A stretch of DNA of 64,000 nucleotides from Mesodorylaimus sp. YZB2_4 (lineage: Eukaryota > Nematoda > Enoplea > Dorylaimida > Dorylaimidae): positions 496,001 through 560,000 of the forward strand of contig JASANH010000647.1 in assembly GCA_030248295.1 (NCBI GenBank), read 5' to 3'. Position numbers and translations under genes: made by a program. Below the pieces are notes generated by a model. It had not been told where the DNA came from and made no database searches. It saw only the letters and a program-made list of their open reading frames with translations. Positions 23,655 through 35,316 of the stretch are shown one piece after another; positions within the stretch are counted from its first letter, which is position 1; every line of letters starts with the position of its first letter.

Positions 23655-24470
23655 CTGGTGTCATGCGAGAGTTCGCTGTCATTTCGCTGTCTCACCACAC
23701 CAGCGTAGAGCATGACTCAGCTCTTTCCGCGACCGCCCTTGCAACCGATAGCCTATCCGGGTTATCTCTGCTAACCTCTTTCTGAATCGTGTTGCGCAAT
23801 CCTGCGACATGCATTTCGCATATAGGCCAGTCATTATCCCGAACTGTCTGCTTCATAGCCGTAAACGAGGCCAACCTTGCCAGTCGCAAGAATTCTTGTG
23901 TATACCAGGCGACCGAACGATTTTCCTGCTTCAGAGCAGCTGCACCCTGAAAATTGACCTTTTCTCTCCGAGCAACTTCTCCAGCCATCCGGCCGTTGCA
24001 CGTTCCCCAGAATTCTTGTCCGTATCAGTCAACTGGTTCCACTTGGCTAGAGCCTCGCCTGGCAGGTACCTTGATACCCGCCATGACTTGAACGACGGAC
24101 CACCGTCCTACCGTACTATACGTACGAAAAGTCTCCAACCACTCGAATGGGTCTATCTTTTCAACGTCACCCGAGAAAACTGCGATCTTTAGCCCTAGCA
24201 AATTCACAGACGTCACTGCAGACGTTTGACTAAACTGTGTACTACCGGCCTGCGGCGGTGACCGAATCAAAACAGTCAAAGCCTGCATCTGCTCCAGCAT
24301 CATCTTGTGCTGCTCCAATGCCTTTCTTCTTGTCGTTTCCTTTCCTTAGCCTCTCTGCGTCTGTCTTCTACTTGCCTCTCTTCCTGGCGTTTCCGCTCCT
24401 CAGCTTCGCGGCGCCTGCCCTCGTCCTGCTGTAACCAGTCCTGGTAGGCGTAGGAGGGAGGTGGCCGACC
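23655..24470 (-). pseudogene. gag fragment B (N-terminal and capsid part)
   Basis: On the minus strand it has a highly charged coiled-coil stretch (RRREAEERKRQEERQVEDRR, near 24380-24420), a frame break, then KMMLEQMQALTVLIRSPPQ and SGDVEKIDPFEWLETFRTYS, another break, and capsid-like sequence ending ARAVAERAESC at about 23700. The SGDVEK-to-AERAESC region is also in fragment A, so the two overlap rather than being halves of one gene. It has no zinc knuckle. Confidence 0.7.
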
Positions 24471-24616
24471 GAAGTCAGCGGGACAAAATACTCCGATGTT
24501 CTTGCCGGAGTGGGAGAGGCGAAATACTCCGATACCATGGCCAATAATCGTGCAAAGTTTTGTTGGAAATGGCTAAGCCGTTCTCGAGATCCAAAATGCA
24601 CGTTTTGCTGTTCCAG

Positions 24617-24638
24617 GGGGGACGACGACGACGACGAC
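24617..24638 (+). repeat. Short (GAC)n microsatellite
   Basis: A run of about seven GAC triplets lies within the 5' part of the LTR relic. Confidence 0.8.
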
Positions 24639-24720
24639 GTACTGAAATCACGTCTACAGCAATAACCACTGAAGCTACGGAAATAATATCTACGTGGGAG
24701 ATACAAGCTCAACTGTGACA

Positions 24721-26442
24721 GAGCAATGAACATCGTGTCGTTGTGATCAATCTTGATTAGATATTTCAACCAGTGGGTAAAGTAAATGAAGGCTGTGGAG
24801 ATTTCCGCTTCCATGCCGGTCTTCTGATAATGGATACACGTAACAGGCAGTCCAGGCGCTTTCGAAACTCACAGACAAGAGCATTGATTTTCCATCTACT
24901 GAATGTTGAGTGAATGCCTTTTGGAGAGAAAAACGGGCTCCAAGCAAAAAGAATGTTTGCGTGCTTGGCTTCTAAGCGGGTAGCTAACGATGCCATACAG
25001 CCACCACAGATTTGCGTGTGGCTTGTCCTGAATGATGTGTTTGTCAAACGGCTGTGCCCATTGGCTCATGACCTGGTTGATGTAACAGCGCACTGAGGCG
25101 GCTATAGATGAGAGACCGAGGTCGCTGGTACAAACGGGGAAAGGCACGGCTCTCGACTGGTTATACCAGCCGCTGAAACATCAGCCGGACTGATCGACGT
25201 TTCCCAATAAGAGAGAATATCGATCTCCCAGCCGTATCGAATGCCGGTTATTACATTGACACACAATCCCAGCGCATCTGAAGCTGATGAGGTTCTAACT
25301 TGCTCGGTGGCTGCGCTTTGGGCAATCTGTGGGGATGCACAGTAGTGTAGTCGTCAGCTACCTTCACTTTCACTGTTCATCCAGTATTCCTTCGTTGGTA
25401 TGCATTGGCGATCCCTGGGCAAAAGACAGCTCGCATCGACGGCCAGCAGTGCTAACGATAAGATTGGGTGACTTCAGGAGTGGTATTAGTGATTAGATGA
25501 AGGCGCGAGTCCCCCATCGACTCTAGTAAACTTGACTCATCCGCAGCCCAGCAACATAGTGCATCAGAGCAGCCGTGGTGTGCCTGTGATTCAGTCTCAC
25601 AGATCACGTCGGGATCGGGGATATCCAATCCGAAAAATCACCGTACGAAAAGTCGGATCGGATCATCCGATCTGAAATTCTAAGCGTTTGGTGTCTGCAA
25701 TAATCGCTGGCAAACTGCCAGCCAGAGTGGTATGCCTCGACTGTGTACGATATATGACTGCCTCGGAATCTTCTTCTGGCACCATAAAAAGCATGCAGAT
25801 TGGCACCATACACAGTCGAGGCATGCAGATTGGTCAATTCATCTTCGACCAGTCAATAGTGTAACGAGATCAACATTCCGTGTTGGTGCTTCACTATTTC
25901 TCTGCTTATAATTCGACGGTTACACGTGAGCTTGTCAGTATTCTTAGAGACCAGAGAAAACATGGATGACTCAGATTTTTCAAATATTTTTGAGTCGGTC
26001 AGAAATAGTAGTGAGTAGTGGGAAAGTAGTGTGGAACTCGTTTTCATGAAAACTTTGAAGTTATTGTACAGTATGGTCATGTATGAGCAGGATTGATATA
26101 CTTCACTTTATCAGTATGTTTAGTTGATCCATGATGATCATTGTGGTCAAGCTTTGAGAAGGGCGCTGCTTGTAAAAAGCATCATGGCCTTTTGACAGAT
26201 GGTGATGCGTGTGTGATTGGTCAAGAAAAATTTCTTATAATCCGATCTGATGCTCATCCGGTCCGACAAACCCCATCCTATCCGGCCATGAATCCCAGAC
26301 ACATGCATCGCGCAGAACATTTTTAGTAGTAGAAAAAAGGACAACCAAAACCTAGTGTTTAGAGTATGTATATTGTACCTTGATTGAAAATTATGAACAA
26401 AACTCGTGTATTCCAAGATTACGAGATATTTCAAAGACGTGA
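24721..26442. other. Intergenic with repeat fragments
   Basis: No gene is recognised. It contains a perfect 15-bp inverted repeat (25733-25747 with 25809-25823, core GCCTCGACTGTG) and the shorter copy of a dispersed repeat at 25940-26320. Confidence 0.5.
25940..26320 (+). repeat. Dispersed repeat, shorter copy
   Basis: Shares three ordered blocks with 6190-7045: gaccagagaaaacatggatgac, gatccatgatgatcattgtgg, and ccgacaaaccccatcctatccgg. Confidence 0.45.
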
Positions 26443-27596
26443 GGCGCTATGACCTTTCACCGCAGGACAGTTTAGCGCAGACGTTTCAACGCCGACATTT
26501 CAACGCAAGACAATTCAACGCGATGACATTTCACCGCGAGACGATTTAACGCAAAGACCTTTCAACGCGAGACGATTCAACGCTGACGTTTTTATCTGCA
26601 AATAAAACCAAATATTTTCAAGTCTGGAACATAAATACATAAAAGACATTGCGTCAAAGTAACCATTTTTGTCCAAGAACGCCAGCATACTCATGCGATG
26701 AGGCAATGGTAATCGCCTAATAAAAATCAAAGCTGTATGAACAGCCACGTAAGAAATCTATGCGGTCGCGGTTAGGATAATCGTTGATAAGGTTCTTCAA
26801 TCGATTGTCGCTGCATCAGCGATTATTCTGCGGCTGGAGTCTTGAGTCGCAGACGCTGCATTGGCACTGCATTGGCGACCTATAGATGGAAAACAAAAAT
26901 TCTCACTGCTCACTGCTCACGATCAGACTTTACGTTTCACTCTTTACACTTCTTACCTCAATCCGAGCTAGGTTAAGTTGACAGGAATGTTCAGTCACTA
27001 CTTCTATACCACCACTGCCATCAGTCTTTACGCGTCCTTTGCTTATTTGCCGTCCATCAAGCTTTTGGTCGCAACGCCAGCTTGTTGTTCCATCAGAATT
27101 CTCACGATCCTGATAAAACGTAGAATTTAATTTCAAAATCATTGAAATAGCACGTTGCTGTGCTCGCCATGCAGTATAGTCGACCATCATAAGCAAGCTT
27201 ATCTTTCCCACGCTTCGATTTGACGAAACTGTACGCCATGGGGACACAGCAGAGTGATTTGATATCACTATCAATTTAAGTCTCCAGCAGACAAAACAGT
27301 TGCAAGATCGCACGAGCGAGACTGACTAGGAACAACAAGCAAGAACCAGTCGAGAACACAAGAAAACCAATCAGCATGACCTGTTTCTGATGGTAGAAAG
27401 GCAAAAAACACGACTATCATGTTTGCGTTGAATCGTCTTGCGTTGAAAGGTCTCTGCGTTGAATCGTCTTGCGTTGAAAGGTCTCCGCGTTGAATCGTCT
27501 TGCGTTGAAAGGTCTTTGCGTTGAATCGTCTCGCGATGAAATGTCTGCGTTGAATCGCCTGCGTTGAGCTGTCCTGCGGTGAACGATCTGGTCCCC
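26443..27596. mobile_element. Mutator-like DNA transposon remnant with long inverted repeats
   Basis: The ends are inverted repeats built from a short motif, TTCAACGCAAGACGA and its variants, repeated many times (left about 26455-26588; right about 27419-27585 in the opposite sense). The outer parts match as TTCACCGCAGGACAG. A 13-bp direct repeat TTCAAAGACGTGA abuts both ends (26430-26442 and 27597-27609) and looks like a target-site duplication, though it is longer than the usual 8-11 bp. The interior encodes a FLYWCH finger, common in MULE elements; no transposase core is seen, so the copy is non-autonomous. Confidence 0.7.
26930..27313 (-). CDS. FLYWCH-type zinc finger frame inside the MULE
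   Basis: A 127-codon open frame contains SSNRSVGKISLLMMVDYT, then FYQDRENSDGTTSWRC and a Thr-Glu-His-Ser-Cys end, the order of the FLYWCH domain (SNRGG...LL..GY, W.C, H). The spacing between the GY-type and W-C parts is stretched by about 20 residues. The second Cys of the usual pair is not obvious and the last His is replaced by Cys. It is probably the N-terminal DNA-binding part of a transposase whose catalytic half is missing. Confidence 0.5.
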   Translation of the reverse strand: MRSCNCFVCWRLKLIVISNHSAVSPWRTVSSNRSVGKISLLMMVDYTAWRAQQRAISMILKLNSTFYQDRENSDGTTSWRCDQKLDGRQISKGRVKTDGSGGIEVVTEHSCQLNLARIEVRSVKSET

Positions 27597-27884
27597 TTCA
27601 AAGACGTGAAGAATGAACACTTTGGTTTCTTTTTCAGTAGGTTTCAGGTGGGCAGCAAGACTGAAGGCTTCAAAGCAGGGCGCAGCCAACATCGAAATTT
27701 CCTGACTGGGGAATCTCCTGATCTGTGCAGGCGGCAGTTATGATTTCGACATTAAAAATGTGGCAGTAGCCGATCAAAACATGTCGTGAACTGATTACTC
27801 CAAGGGCACTCGTTGCTTGACTGGCTTACAGACTGGCTTTACTGTAAAGTAGTCCATCCCTAGTGGCACATTGTAAGATTATCC

Positions 27885-28150
27885 GTGCTTCCGCGGTGGT
27901 GCAGTGACTCATCTTTTGTCTACACATTTCTTTGTAGCGAGCGGATGAGCTCGTCCTGGGTTCAATATCTGCTGAGGTAGGACGGTTTGCGAACCTGATG
28001 CCATGACGTGCTCCGAGTGGAGAGGCGGAAGCCGAAAGAGTAGACAGTCTCGGCTGTCGAACACCTGCTGTAAGTTTTGGTCCCCGCCCTGCCTTGCTGA
28101 AAGGTTTGACTGCTGGCCGGATGAGCAAAACGGGCTAAGGCCAAAAACTT
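27885..28150 (+). repeat. tRNA-derived SINE-like element, copy 3 (most complete)
   Basis: Begins with ccgcggtggtgcagtga (A-box-like), then cctgggttcaatatctg (B-box-like), followed by ggacggtttgcgaacc, gctccgagtggag and gtagacagtctcggctgtcg, which match copies 1 and 2. Confidence 0.6.
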
Positions 28151-30429
28151 AAAGAAGTAGAGCACTGAGTCAAAAAAAAATAGATGGCGTCAGTAGAATT
28201 TTCCGTTTAGAATTGAATGTGTGCCACGCCTTGTTTGTGTTCGAGTGCGTGACAAGTCTGCAATAAGCAAGGGATTATTCCATCTGAGGCCCACAAACAA
28301 AAGCTTTAGTCGGTTAGAGGACAAATGGATTAAACGTAATTTCAAGCTCGTAATTAGTCTTTCTTCTCACATAATCTACAGTATGGTGTGCTAGACCAGT
28401 CAGATGTGTCTTGGCCAATTTACTGTATAATCCACTGGTGAGTCCTGATGAGAGGATGAAGGCCAGTGCTCGTTGACTGCAGTCTCTAAAAGGCTCTAAA
28501 GCTCTGAAAGGTTGAAGTGCGGTAGAGTAGGGCAGCTCTTTCCCGGCACAAGGGTGCGGGCTGGCAGTTGCGTGAGGCCAACTACAATCAATGTCGGGTG
28601 AATGGAAATTTACAGCTCGTCCCAGCTCGTAGTGTATTCGAATTATGCCTCACACTATATTTAGTAATAGGGAACGGACTGGCGCGTGTCTTCTGTCGTC
28701 ATCAAATCCAGGCAGCTGAATTTCGCAGAGGACCTTTTCAGCCAGCATGGTTAATGAATTAGCTTCTGTGTATTTTGTAATAGACTGTGAATAGACGGCT
28801 CAACTGTATATTGCTGAGGATGCTGTTTGGCCCTTTGACATTCTGTCAAAAGGTTTGAAGTTTCTCGGTGTGATTTCAGAACCGTTCATCCTTCCTTTAT
28901 GTTCTTCCTTCCCCCTTTTAGCCCCGATTTCTTTCAGAATACTTATCAGAGTCTCAGCTTAAAAGGGACGGATTTACTCTAATGTGGGTTCGCCCCTATA
29001 CTATAGCACGCTCCACTAACGATAGCCTTAATTAGCCTTTTGCTAGAAAGTGAAAGGGGTGATTCGATTGATAAAACTGTGGCCTTTGACAGTGGATGCA
29101 TATCATCTTCGCCATATCACTCGGGAGCCCTTCTTATGACGAGGTCGAATAATGTACATCTTTGTTGTCGAGGAGATTTGAGACAAAGATAACAGCTCTA
29201 GTAGCTTTCGGTTCACGCAGTGCGATTGTTCTAAGTTAGCTGGCGGCTATTCTTGTATTCCTCTTCACGGCGAGCGGTTCTTCCTCCTCTTAGACCTAAA
29301 TAAGTTAGAGCCTATTCCATCCTGACAGCCTTCGTTTATGGCATGCCTTCCTTCGCCAGCGTCTAATGAACACGATCAAAGACCATTCCAGGCTTGATAT
29401 CGTTTCAGAAAAACCAGGCCGATGTCACGTCCGAATGTCAGATGCCAGTCATGCCTTGTAGGGCAATGGGCATCGCATTGGCTCGAGTATCGCTCCTGTT
29501 TTGCAAAGCTGTGATTCTCACCTTTTTTGAGATTTTTCCCTATCCCCTATGTCATTGGTATAGAAGTAAGAAGCCTTGAGGAAGGCGTTTTATTTCGCCG
29601 ACCCACAGGTTCGTCTACGCTTTCATTTAACAAAGCTTCATCCAGGCATTATGCTTTTTTATTAGAGGCCATTATTTCAACAAAAGCTGACCTTTACAGA
29701 CCCTTTCCTCATTGACGTAGCGGCTGTTTCTCATTGGTTTTTTCTTACGTCAGAAGAAAACCGGGTGATGGCAATTTTTTCTCGCTTTGATGATCTTGTA
29801 GAAATTGTCAAGCATATCGCCCCAACATCTTGAATTGTCATTCGTCACTTTTGGCAAACCGGCCAAGTATCACGCACGGACATTTCAAGTTTAGCGTGAC
29901 GAGTCCAGTTTTGATTTAGGCAACATGCAATTTTTAGCTTTAAAACATTTCCTCACATGGCATTGTCCAGTTCATGTCAAGGCCTTGAATTGGCGGAAAC
30001 ATTATGCGTTTGAACGATTTTCAATATGCTAGACCGGAAGCCCTTGTGACAAAAATGAGGGAGTGGCGAGCAGGATCACAATATCTCAAGTGCAAGCCGT
30101 GACTGCATCTCCTTTTAGGTACTGCATTCAGAGAGGGCTGCACCTAATCCATCAGGCTGTTGTTGTCATCGGATACGTGGTTGTAATCAATACTCTTGTC
30201 ACTGATGACACTCAATGCCCCTTGCTGGGAGACACTTTTGCTTGACTGCACTTTGGACGAATATTCATTTGAGATAATCCCACGCATTTATACTTGCACT
30301 TTAAAGCTGACTGTGTCACTTAATTCGTGCAATAAAAAGGCGCGCGTCTCCTTCTTTTCTTGAACCTAATTCGAATCGAATTTCGGCTGTTTTGATATTT
30401 GTGACAGTTTGATGCCGCCCCCTCTGAAT

Positions 30430-30443
30430 GGGGGGGGGGGGGG
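30430..30443 (+). repeat. Poly-G tract
   Basis: Fourteen consecutive G residues. Confidence 0.9.
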
Positions 30444-31612
30444 TCCCGCGCCCGGTTATTTTTTCCATGTGACAGCATCTAGGGTCATCGAAAATTGAAT
30501 AGGACTAGTTGAATGTCCTCAATCGAGCCATGTCAGATGTAATTGCTTCCATCCTATCAGTCATTACGTTGGTAGGGCTGGCGAACTGTCACATGAGCCA
30601 TACCAATATGTCCAAACAGGTCACAAGCCAACTTTAGCAAGCGATCCTACCCGACAACTTCGCCTTCATAAGTTGGGAATATGGTCTTTCGCTATCCCCA
30701 TTTCCGATTCAGTGCGGCCTATCACTGGAAATTGGATTAGGGAGGCAGGCCGGGATGGACTGTTGCAAAGCATCCGAGGTGATAACGGTCAGGCCTCTAA
30801 CTTTCTTGATGGCGCTCAGCCAAGATGAATGCATTCGATTGAAGGAGAGGAGCAGGACTCCCTTGGATTTTCTTCGTCCATGGTTTTAGCCAACGTACTG
30901 CCCCAGTCCAGATGCGAAGACCGCGTGTGTCAATGCATTTTTCTCGTTCCATGCTGCTCAACTGTGGGCGGTGGCAAATAGGCAATTGAGTTGATATACA
31001 GCCGTGGGCGAGTGCCTGGCTCGCGCGAATTCGATAATTTCGTTCATTGAGGACTTGTGCACCTGAGCCCGGAAGGTGGCAATACATAAGCGATTTTCTT
31101 TGATCGGGTTTTTAGTGCTCGCAGTAGATGCTAGCTGGCCACTTGGCTTTATCCCATGCTATAATCGTCCCTCGTGCACGTGGTCTCGACTGCCATAGGG
31201 CACCCGATCGTTGTTTAATGAGTGCCCTTAGCGGTCCAAATAGCTCTCTCCCGCCCATTATGTCTTTTCTGGTCGATGAAGTTGAAAATTTTGACGTATT
31301 AGCTAGCACCTGAATGTTATTTGGTGTCAGCCTTTCCTATCTGTTTCTTCACTCTCGATTGCTACCGAGCAGGTGCTGCCTAAACGTCCAGAGAAGAAGA
31401 ATGTTGAAGAAGATTCTTAATTCAAGCAAGATGGCTATCGGTGTTTCGTCAGAGCATAATTGACTTTCTCTTGTTTTCTAGCGTGATTCGCCGCGGACTA
31501 GCTCCGTCTCCTTATCACCGAGCGGCTGGCAATTAACACGCGGGATCGATAAGGCCTGGAACGATCGTTAGGGTTTAACGAGTTTTGGACACAAAATAAA
31601 CAGTGTTCAAGT

Positions 31613-33420
31613 ATGCTCAGGCAGAACACGGGCGATTCTATTTCGAACAGCTCCAACCTGGCACCGCTGTCATTTGTTGAGATAATCGACGAGGAAGCTT
31701 ATGAGCTGTACCGCAATTTTCTAGACGACCAGAATCGCACATTCCTCGACTCGCTTTTCCCATTCAAGGAAAAACTTATCGAAGACTACCACAGCCTGAG
31801 CGGAGATATGCGTGTTGACGTGCTGGTGCATTCGACTGGAGTGGGGTCGCGTGCATTCACCAACTGTTCACTGTGCCCATATAACCATACCTTGACAATG
31901 GATTCCATCTTCGAGGATCCAAACCTGACAGGCGACATGGGACATGACTCGTCGCACGACCACAGCTTCGTACTGCTCTTTAACTTTTGGATGCTTGGTG
32001 TGGTTATGCCCTTGATCGCAGTTTTTGGCATGCTGGCCAACGGGGCTTCGATTGTGGTTTTAACGCGACCATTTATGCGATCATCAACGCTCAATATCTA
32101 TTTGGCTGGCTTATCGGCCTTTGATGGCTTACTGCTGCTTATGAGTTTCCTCCTGTATCCGTCAATGAGCTTCTGCGAGTGGCAGCACACCAATCCCAGT
32201 TCGTCGTGGTGTAGATACTTCTTCTATTCAGCTCTGATCACTTATCCTGTGTCGCTGATAATGCAGTGCTGTAGTGTGTACACGCTCTGCGCAATAACTG
32301 TTGGTAAGCCACATTTTTGTACCGTTTTTGCATCTTTCTTGAAGTAGGCCTCACTCAATCATTGTTTCTGATTCCAGATCGCTTTATCGCAATCACCTGG
32401 CCGCTGCGAAGTCGAGATTGGTGCACTGCACGACGATCCTACCTGGTCCTATCGGCCATTGTGGCTTGGTCCATTCTTTACAACCTACCTACATTTTTCG
32501 AGCTGAAACTAAAGATCATCAGCACAATGCCCATGGAGGATGCGTCGCAAGATATCGAATCATACTTATTACACGAACTGTGGAACAGTACTGACATGCC
32601 GTTCTACCAAGAGATCGCAGGGAGGCCGGAAACGCAGGTCGTATTGGATCAAACCGACTTGCGCAAGCAGTCCGTTTACAAAGTGGCCTACAAGGGTTAT
32701 TGCTATTTATTCTTTATGCTACTCATCCCAGCCGGGGCCATGATCGTCCTCAATGTCATTGTCACTGCTCGCGTACGCAGGGCGTATCGTTGGCGACGGG
32801 CCATGAGTGGACGAGAGGAGAAGGAGCGTCGATGTACCATCATGGCCGTTCTTGTAGTGGTCACATTTCTCGTTTTCAATTCGCTGGCTTTTGTGAATAA
32901 TATGATCGAAATTTTTGCGTCCGCCTCCACTCCGCCTACGGAAGAAGGCGAGCCAGTGCCAGCTACCAAGACAACGGGATACCTGTTATCAGTGAGCATT
33001 GGCAATGTACTGATCGCGCTGAATTCAGCATTCGATTTCGTCATTTATTGCGCCTTGGGAGTTCGATTTCGAACTGTATTCTGTAAAATATTCTGCATGA
33101 ATAAGTGTATGCCCTCTGGAGCCACATTAGCCAGCCGGTACTTGTCTTCGGGCGTGGGCGATCGCTCATACAAGTCGGTTGCTACACGATACAGCGCGCG
33201 AGGTCAGGAGGCGGCCAGAGTTCATCGTGGCACGAGATCTGGCCAAAATGGTGTGTGCAATGGCCAGTATTTGCAAGTGAGGCACGGCCCGAGTGGAAAC
33301 GGCAGCATCAAAATGACCACTAGATCAGACGATAGGAGTTCGAATAGCTGCCGCGATAGCATGTTTCAGCGGATGTCTGGCAGCAGTATAGATAGTGGAC
33401 TAAGTCGGCAATACGTGTGA
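31613..33420 (+). CDS. FMRFamide-receptor-like neuropeptide GPCR
   Basis: Class A seven-transmembrane receptor of 577 residues in two exons (31613-32303, 32378-33420), joined across a 74-nt intron that splits the DRF codon. The extracellular N-terminus of about 120 residues has Asn-glycosylation sites (NRT, NCS, NHT). TM1 contains FGMLANGASIVVLTRP and TM2 NIYLAGLSAFDGLLLL. TM3 leads to AITVDRFIAITWPLRSRDWC (DRF for DRY), TM4 holds YNLPTFFEL, and TM7 is ALNSAFDFVIYCALGVRFR. WPLRSRDWCTARR followed by YNLPTFFEL resembles invertebrate FMRFamide-type receptors. The Ser/Gly/Arg-rich tail could be phosphorylated. The ligand is unproven. The intron sits exactly after TM3. Confidence 0.85.
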
Positions 33421-35316
33421 TTACCAGTTTCTACTCTATCAGCTTGCATACTATCTGCCCGTGACTGCCCCATAAAGGCTTACAGATCGTGTGCTGCCTT
33501 GATGGAAGTGTGGGGTCTTCATTGATCGCGTGTACAGTATGGTTGCATAGTATCTCGTATACGACACCACTACTGTAATGACGGTGCACGAACAGGTCAG
33601 TGACAGCCTGTTCCAGCCCAGTAATGTCCCTATTCCAGTCATTTGTGACAACACAGTGGGGTTTTCTCAAAATTGGCGATGTGGCGATCACAGAAATTTT
33701 GTCCCGCTCTGAAAATATTGGCACTTATCCAATTATAATCGCTATTGCAGGAACCAAAAACCGTACTCACAACACTGCTTATCGTTAGCTAATCGATTGT
33801 AGGCTTACCTTTGCGTGTGCGTTAGCCTAATCAGCAGCAAATGAACTGATGATAAGTTGATTTCACGACGGCCCACAGAATAGGCGAGGACTGACCAATC
33901 GCGTGGGCCTTATATCCAGTGTGTATATTGCTGACAGCTCCTATCGTAATTAGGGCTATTAACTTCTGGCATAAGCAACGAGTTCACTGACGCACTGATG
34001 GATGAATATCACAAAACTTGTTGTACCCTTTGATGATGGGCATCTGCACACAACAGGAAATGAGGAAACACCTCCTTCGAATTCCTTTATTTGATCCAAG
34101 AGCTTTCCATGTGAACAGCGTGTTGCTTCGTGGATTGGTTGGCATAGGGCTCTGAGCGGCAGAAGTAAATTCGGTATTTATGCAGTTGCATCAGCGGACT
34201 TTTCAGGGCGAGCAAGTCATCAGTACTGTAGTGGGGATTGGGCGAATGGTCAGAGGAAATGATTTATGTCGATTTGAAACCAGCTGAAGATCAGTTTCAG
34301 ATAGAGGCTGGTTTGAGCCGCGCACAATCGATGCAGGTGTGTCAAAGGCGAGCAAGCAAGCCTGCTGACTGAGGTATATTCCGAAACAGAAAATGTGCAA
34401 CCAAGCCTGGCAGACGCAGGAGGGAGGGTCGGCGGGACAAGAACTCCGATTGGAAGCAGGCAAGTCTCACGACTATATACCTGCGGCTGAAACATCAACC
34501 CGAGAGGGACGCAGTGGCCTACCAGGCACGAGGGTCACACCTGCATGAAAATAACGTCTCGCCGAGAGCATGCAGGCAAACCGCAGACAAGACCGCGTAG
34601 CGTCTCTCTATGTGCTGTATATCTGCATTTGGAGCATCTCCGCATGAGGGCAATCTCGGCCAGATACCAGCTTCCTGAGACAGTGGCGGGTGAGTCTAAC
34701 CTCCCGTGTTCGACGGAGACCGTCTGCTCGTTTGGCTTCCGTCAGAGCACTTCGAAAAGACAAGCCCACCTGCAGTCTGTGTATACACTTACCAAACACT
34801 TACCAGTCGTAACGTGAGGGAAGGATACAATAAAACGTACAGTAGAGCCAGCCCAGTCACCGCAAATACTCATTACTGTATTTCAAATGGGTCTGAAGCA
34901 GGGAAACTATTCGAGGGAGCACAAGTGGGTAGCACATTTTGGCAAAGACCCTTGCAGTACATGGAACTCAATCAGCACAGTCTCGCCTTGTTTGCCTTTC
35001 TACAACTAGATAGAACCCCATGGCAGGGTTATGCCCTACACTACCCCAGGGAGGCTGCTTGAGCAAAATATGCACCTAAGAAACGGGTTGTCGCCAAGGA
35101 TGAATCGATCAGAGACGCATGAGTGGAAGTTACAACTGGATTTCTACCAAATCCGCAATGTCCGAATGGTTGCTGTAGGTGGAGACACATTCAATTTCAG
35201 GCTTCGGCGACCGACAAGTTCATCCCAAAAATTATCAATTTCAAAAAACAAAAACCTTATCGAATGTAACAGTCGTGCAAAATAGGTGATAACAGAAAAT
35301 CTCACTATCAGTTCGT
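33421..35316. other. Intergenic with repeat fragments
   Basis: No gene is recognised. A stretch near 34405-34460 (cctggcagacgcaggaggga) resembles the 5' part of the LTR element near 24440-24490, so this is likely another relic. A SINE-like copy lies at 34630-34775. Confidence 0.45.
34630..34775 (-). repeat. SINE-like element, copy 4 (3' part)
   Basis: On the minus strand gaagtgctctgacggaagcc and aaacgagcagacggtct followed by gtcgaacac match the distal part of copies 2 and 3. The tRNA-like head is not seen. Confidence 0.45.

Larger units (their letters stand above)
21688..24720 (-). mobile_element. Degenerate gag-bearing LTR element, interrupted by a PDZ gene
   Basis: Both ends carry a roughly 38-bp direct repeat that on the minus strand begins TGTCACAGTTGAGCTTGTAT (24683-24720 and 21688-21725). 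It starts with TG, as LTRs do, but similarity stops soon after, so the LTRs are truncated or have diverged. Between them lie two overlapping gag fragments in minus orientation and no polymerase. The middle (22727-23549) is an intact host-like gene on the plus strand. The relic is therefore non-autonomous or a composite of two insertions. Confidence 0.55.
27597..31612. other. Gene-poor intergenic region
   Basis: Four kilobases with no supported gene. It holds a SINE-like copy at 27885-28150 and a poly-G tract at 30430-30443. Frames above 60 codons are sparse, unlike the flanks. Confidence 0.5.
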
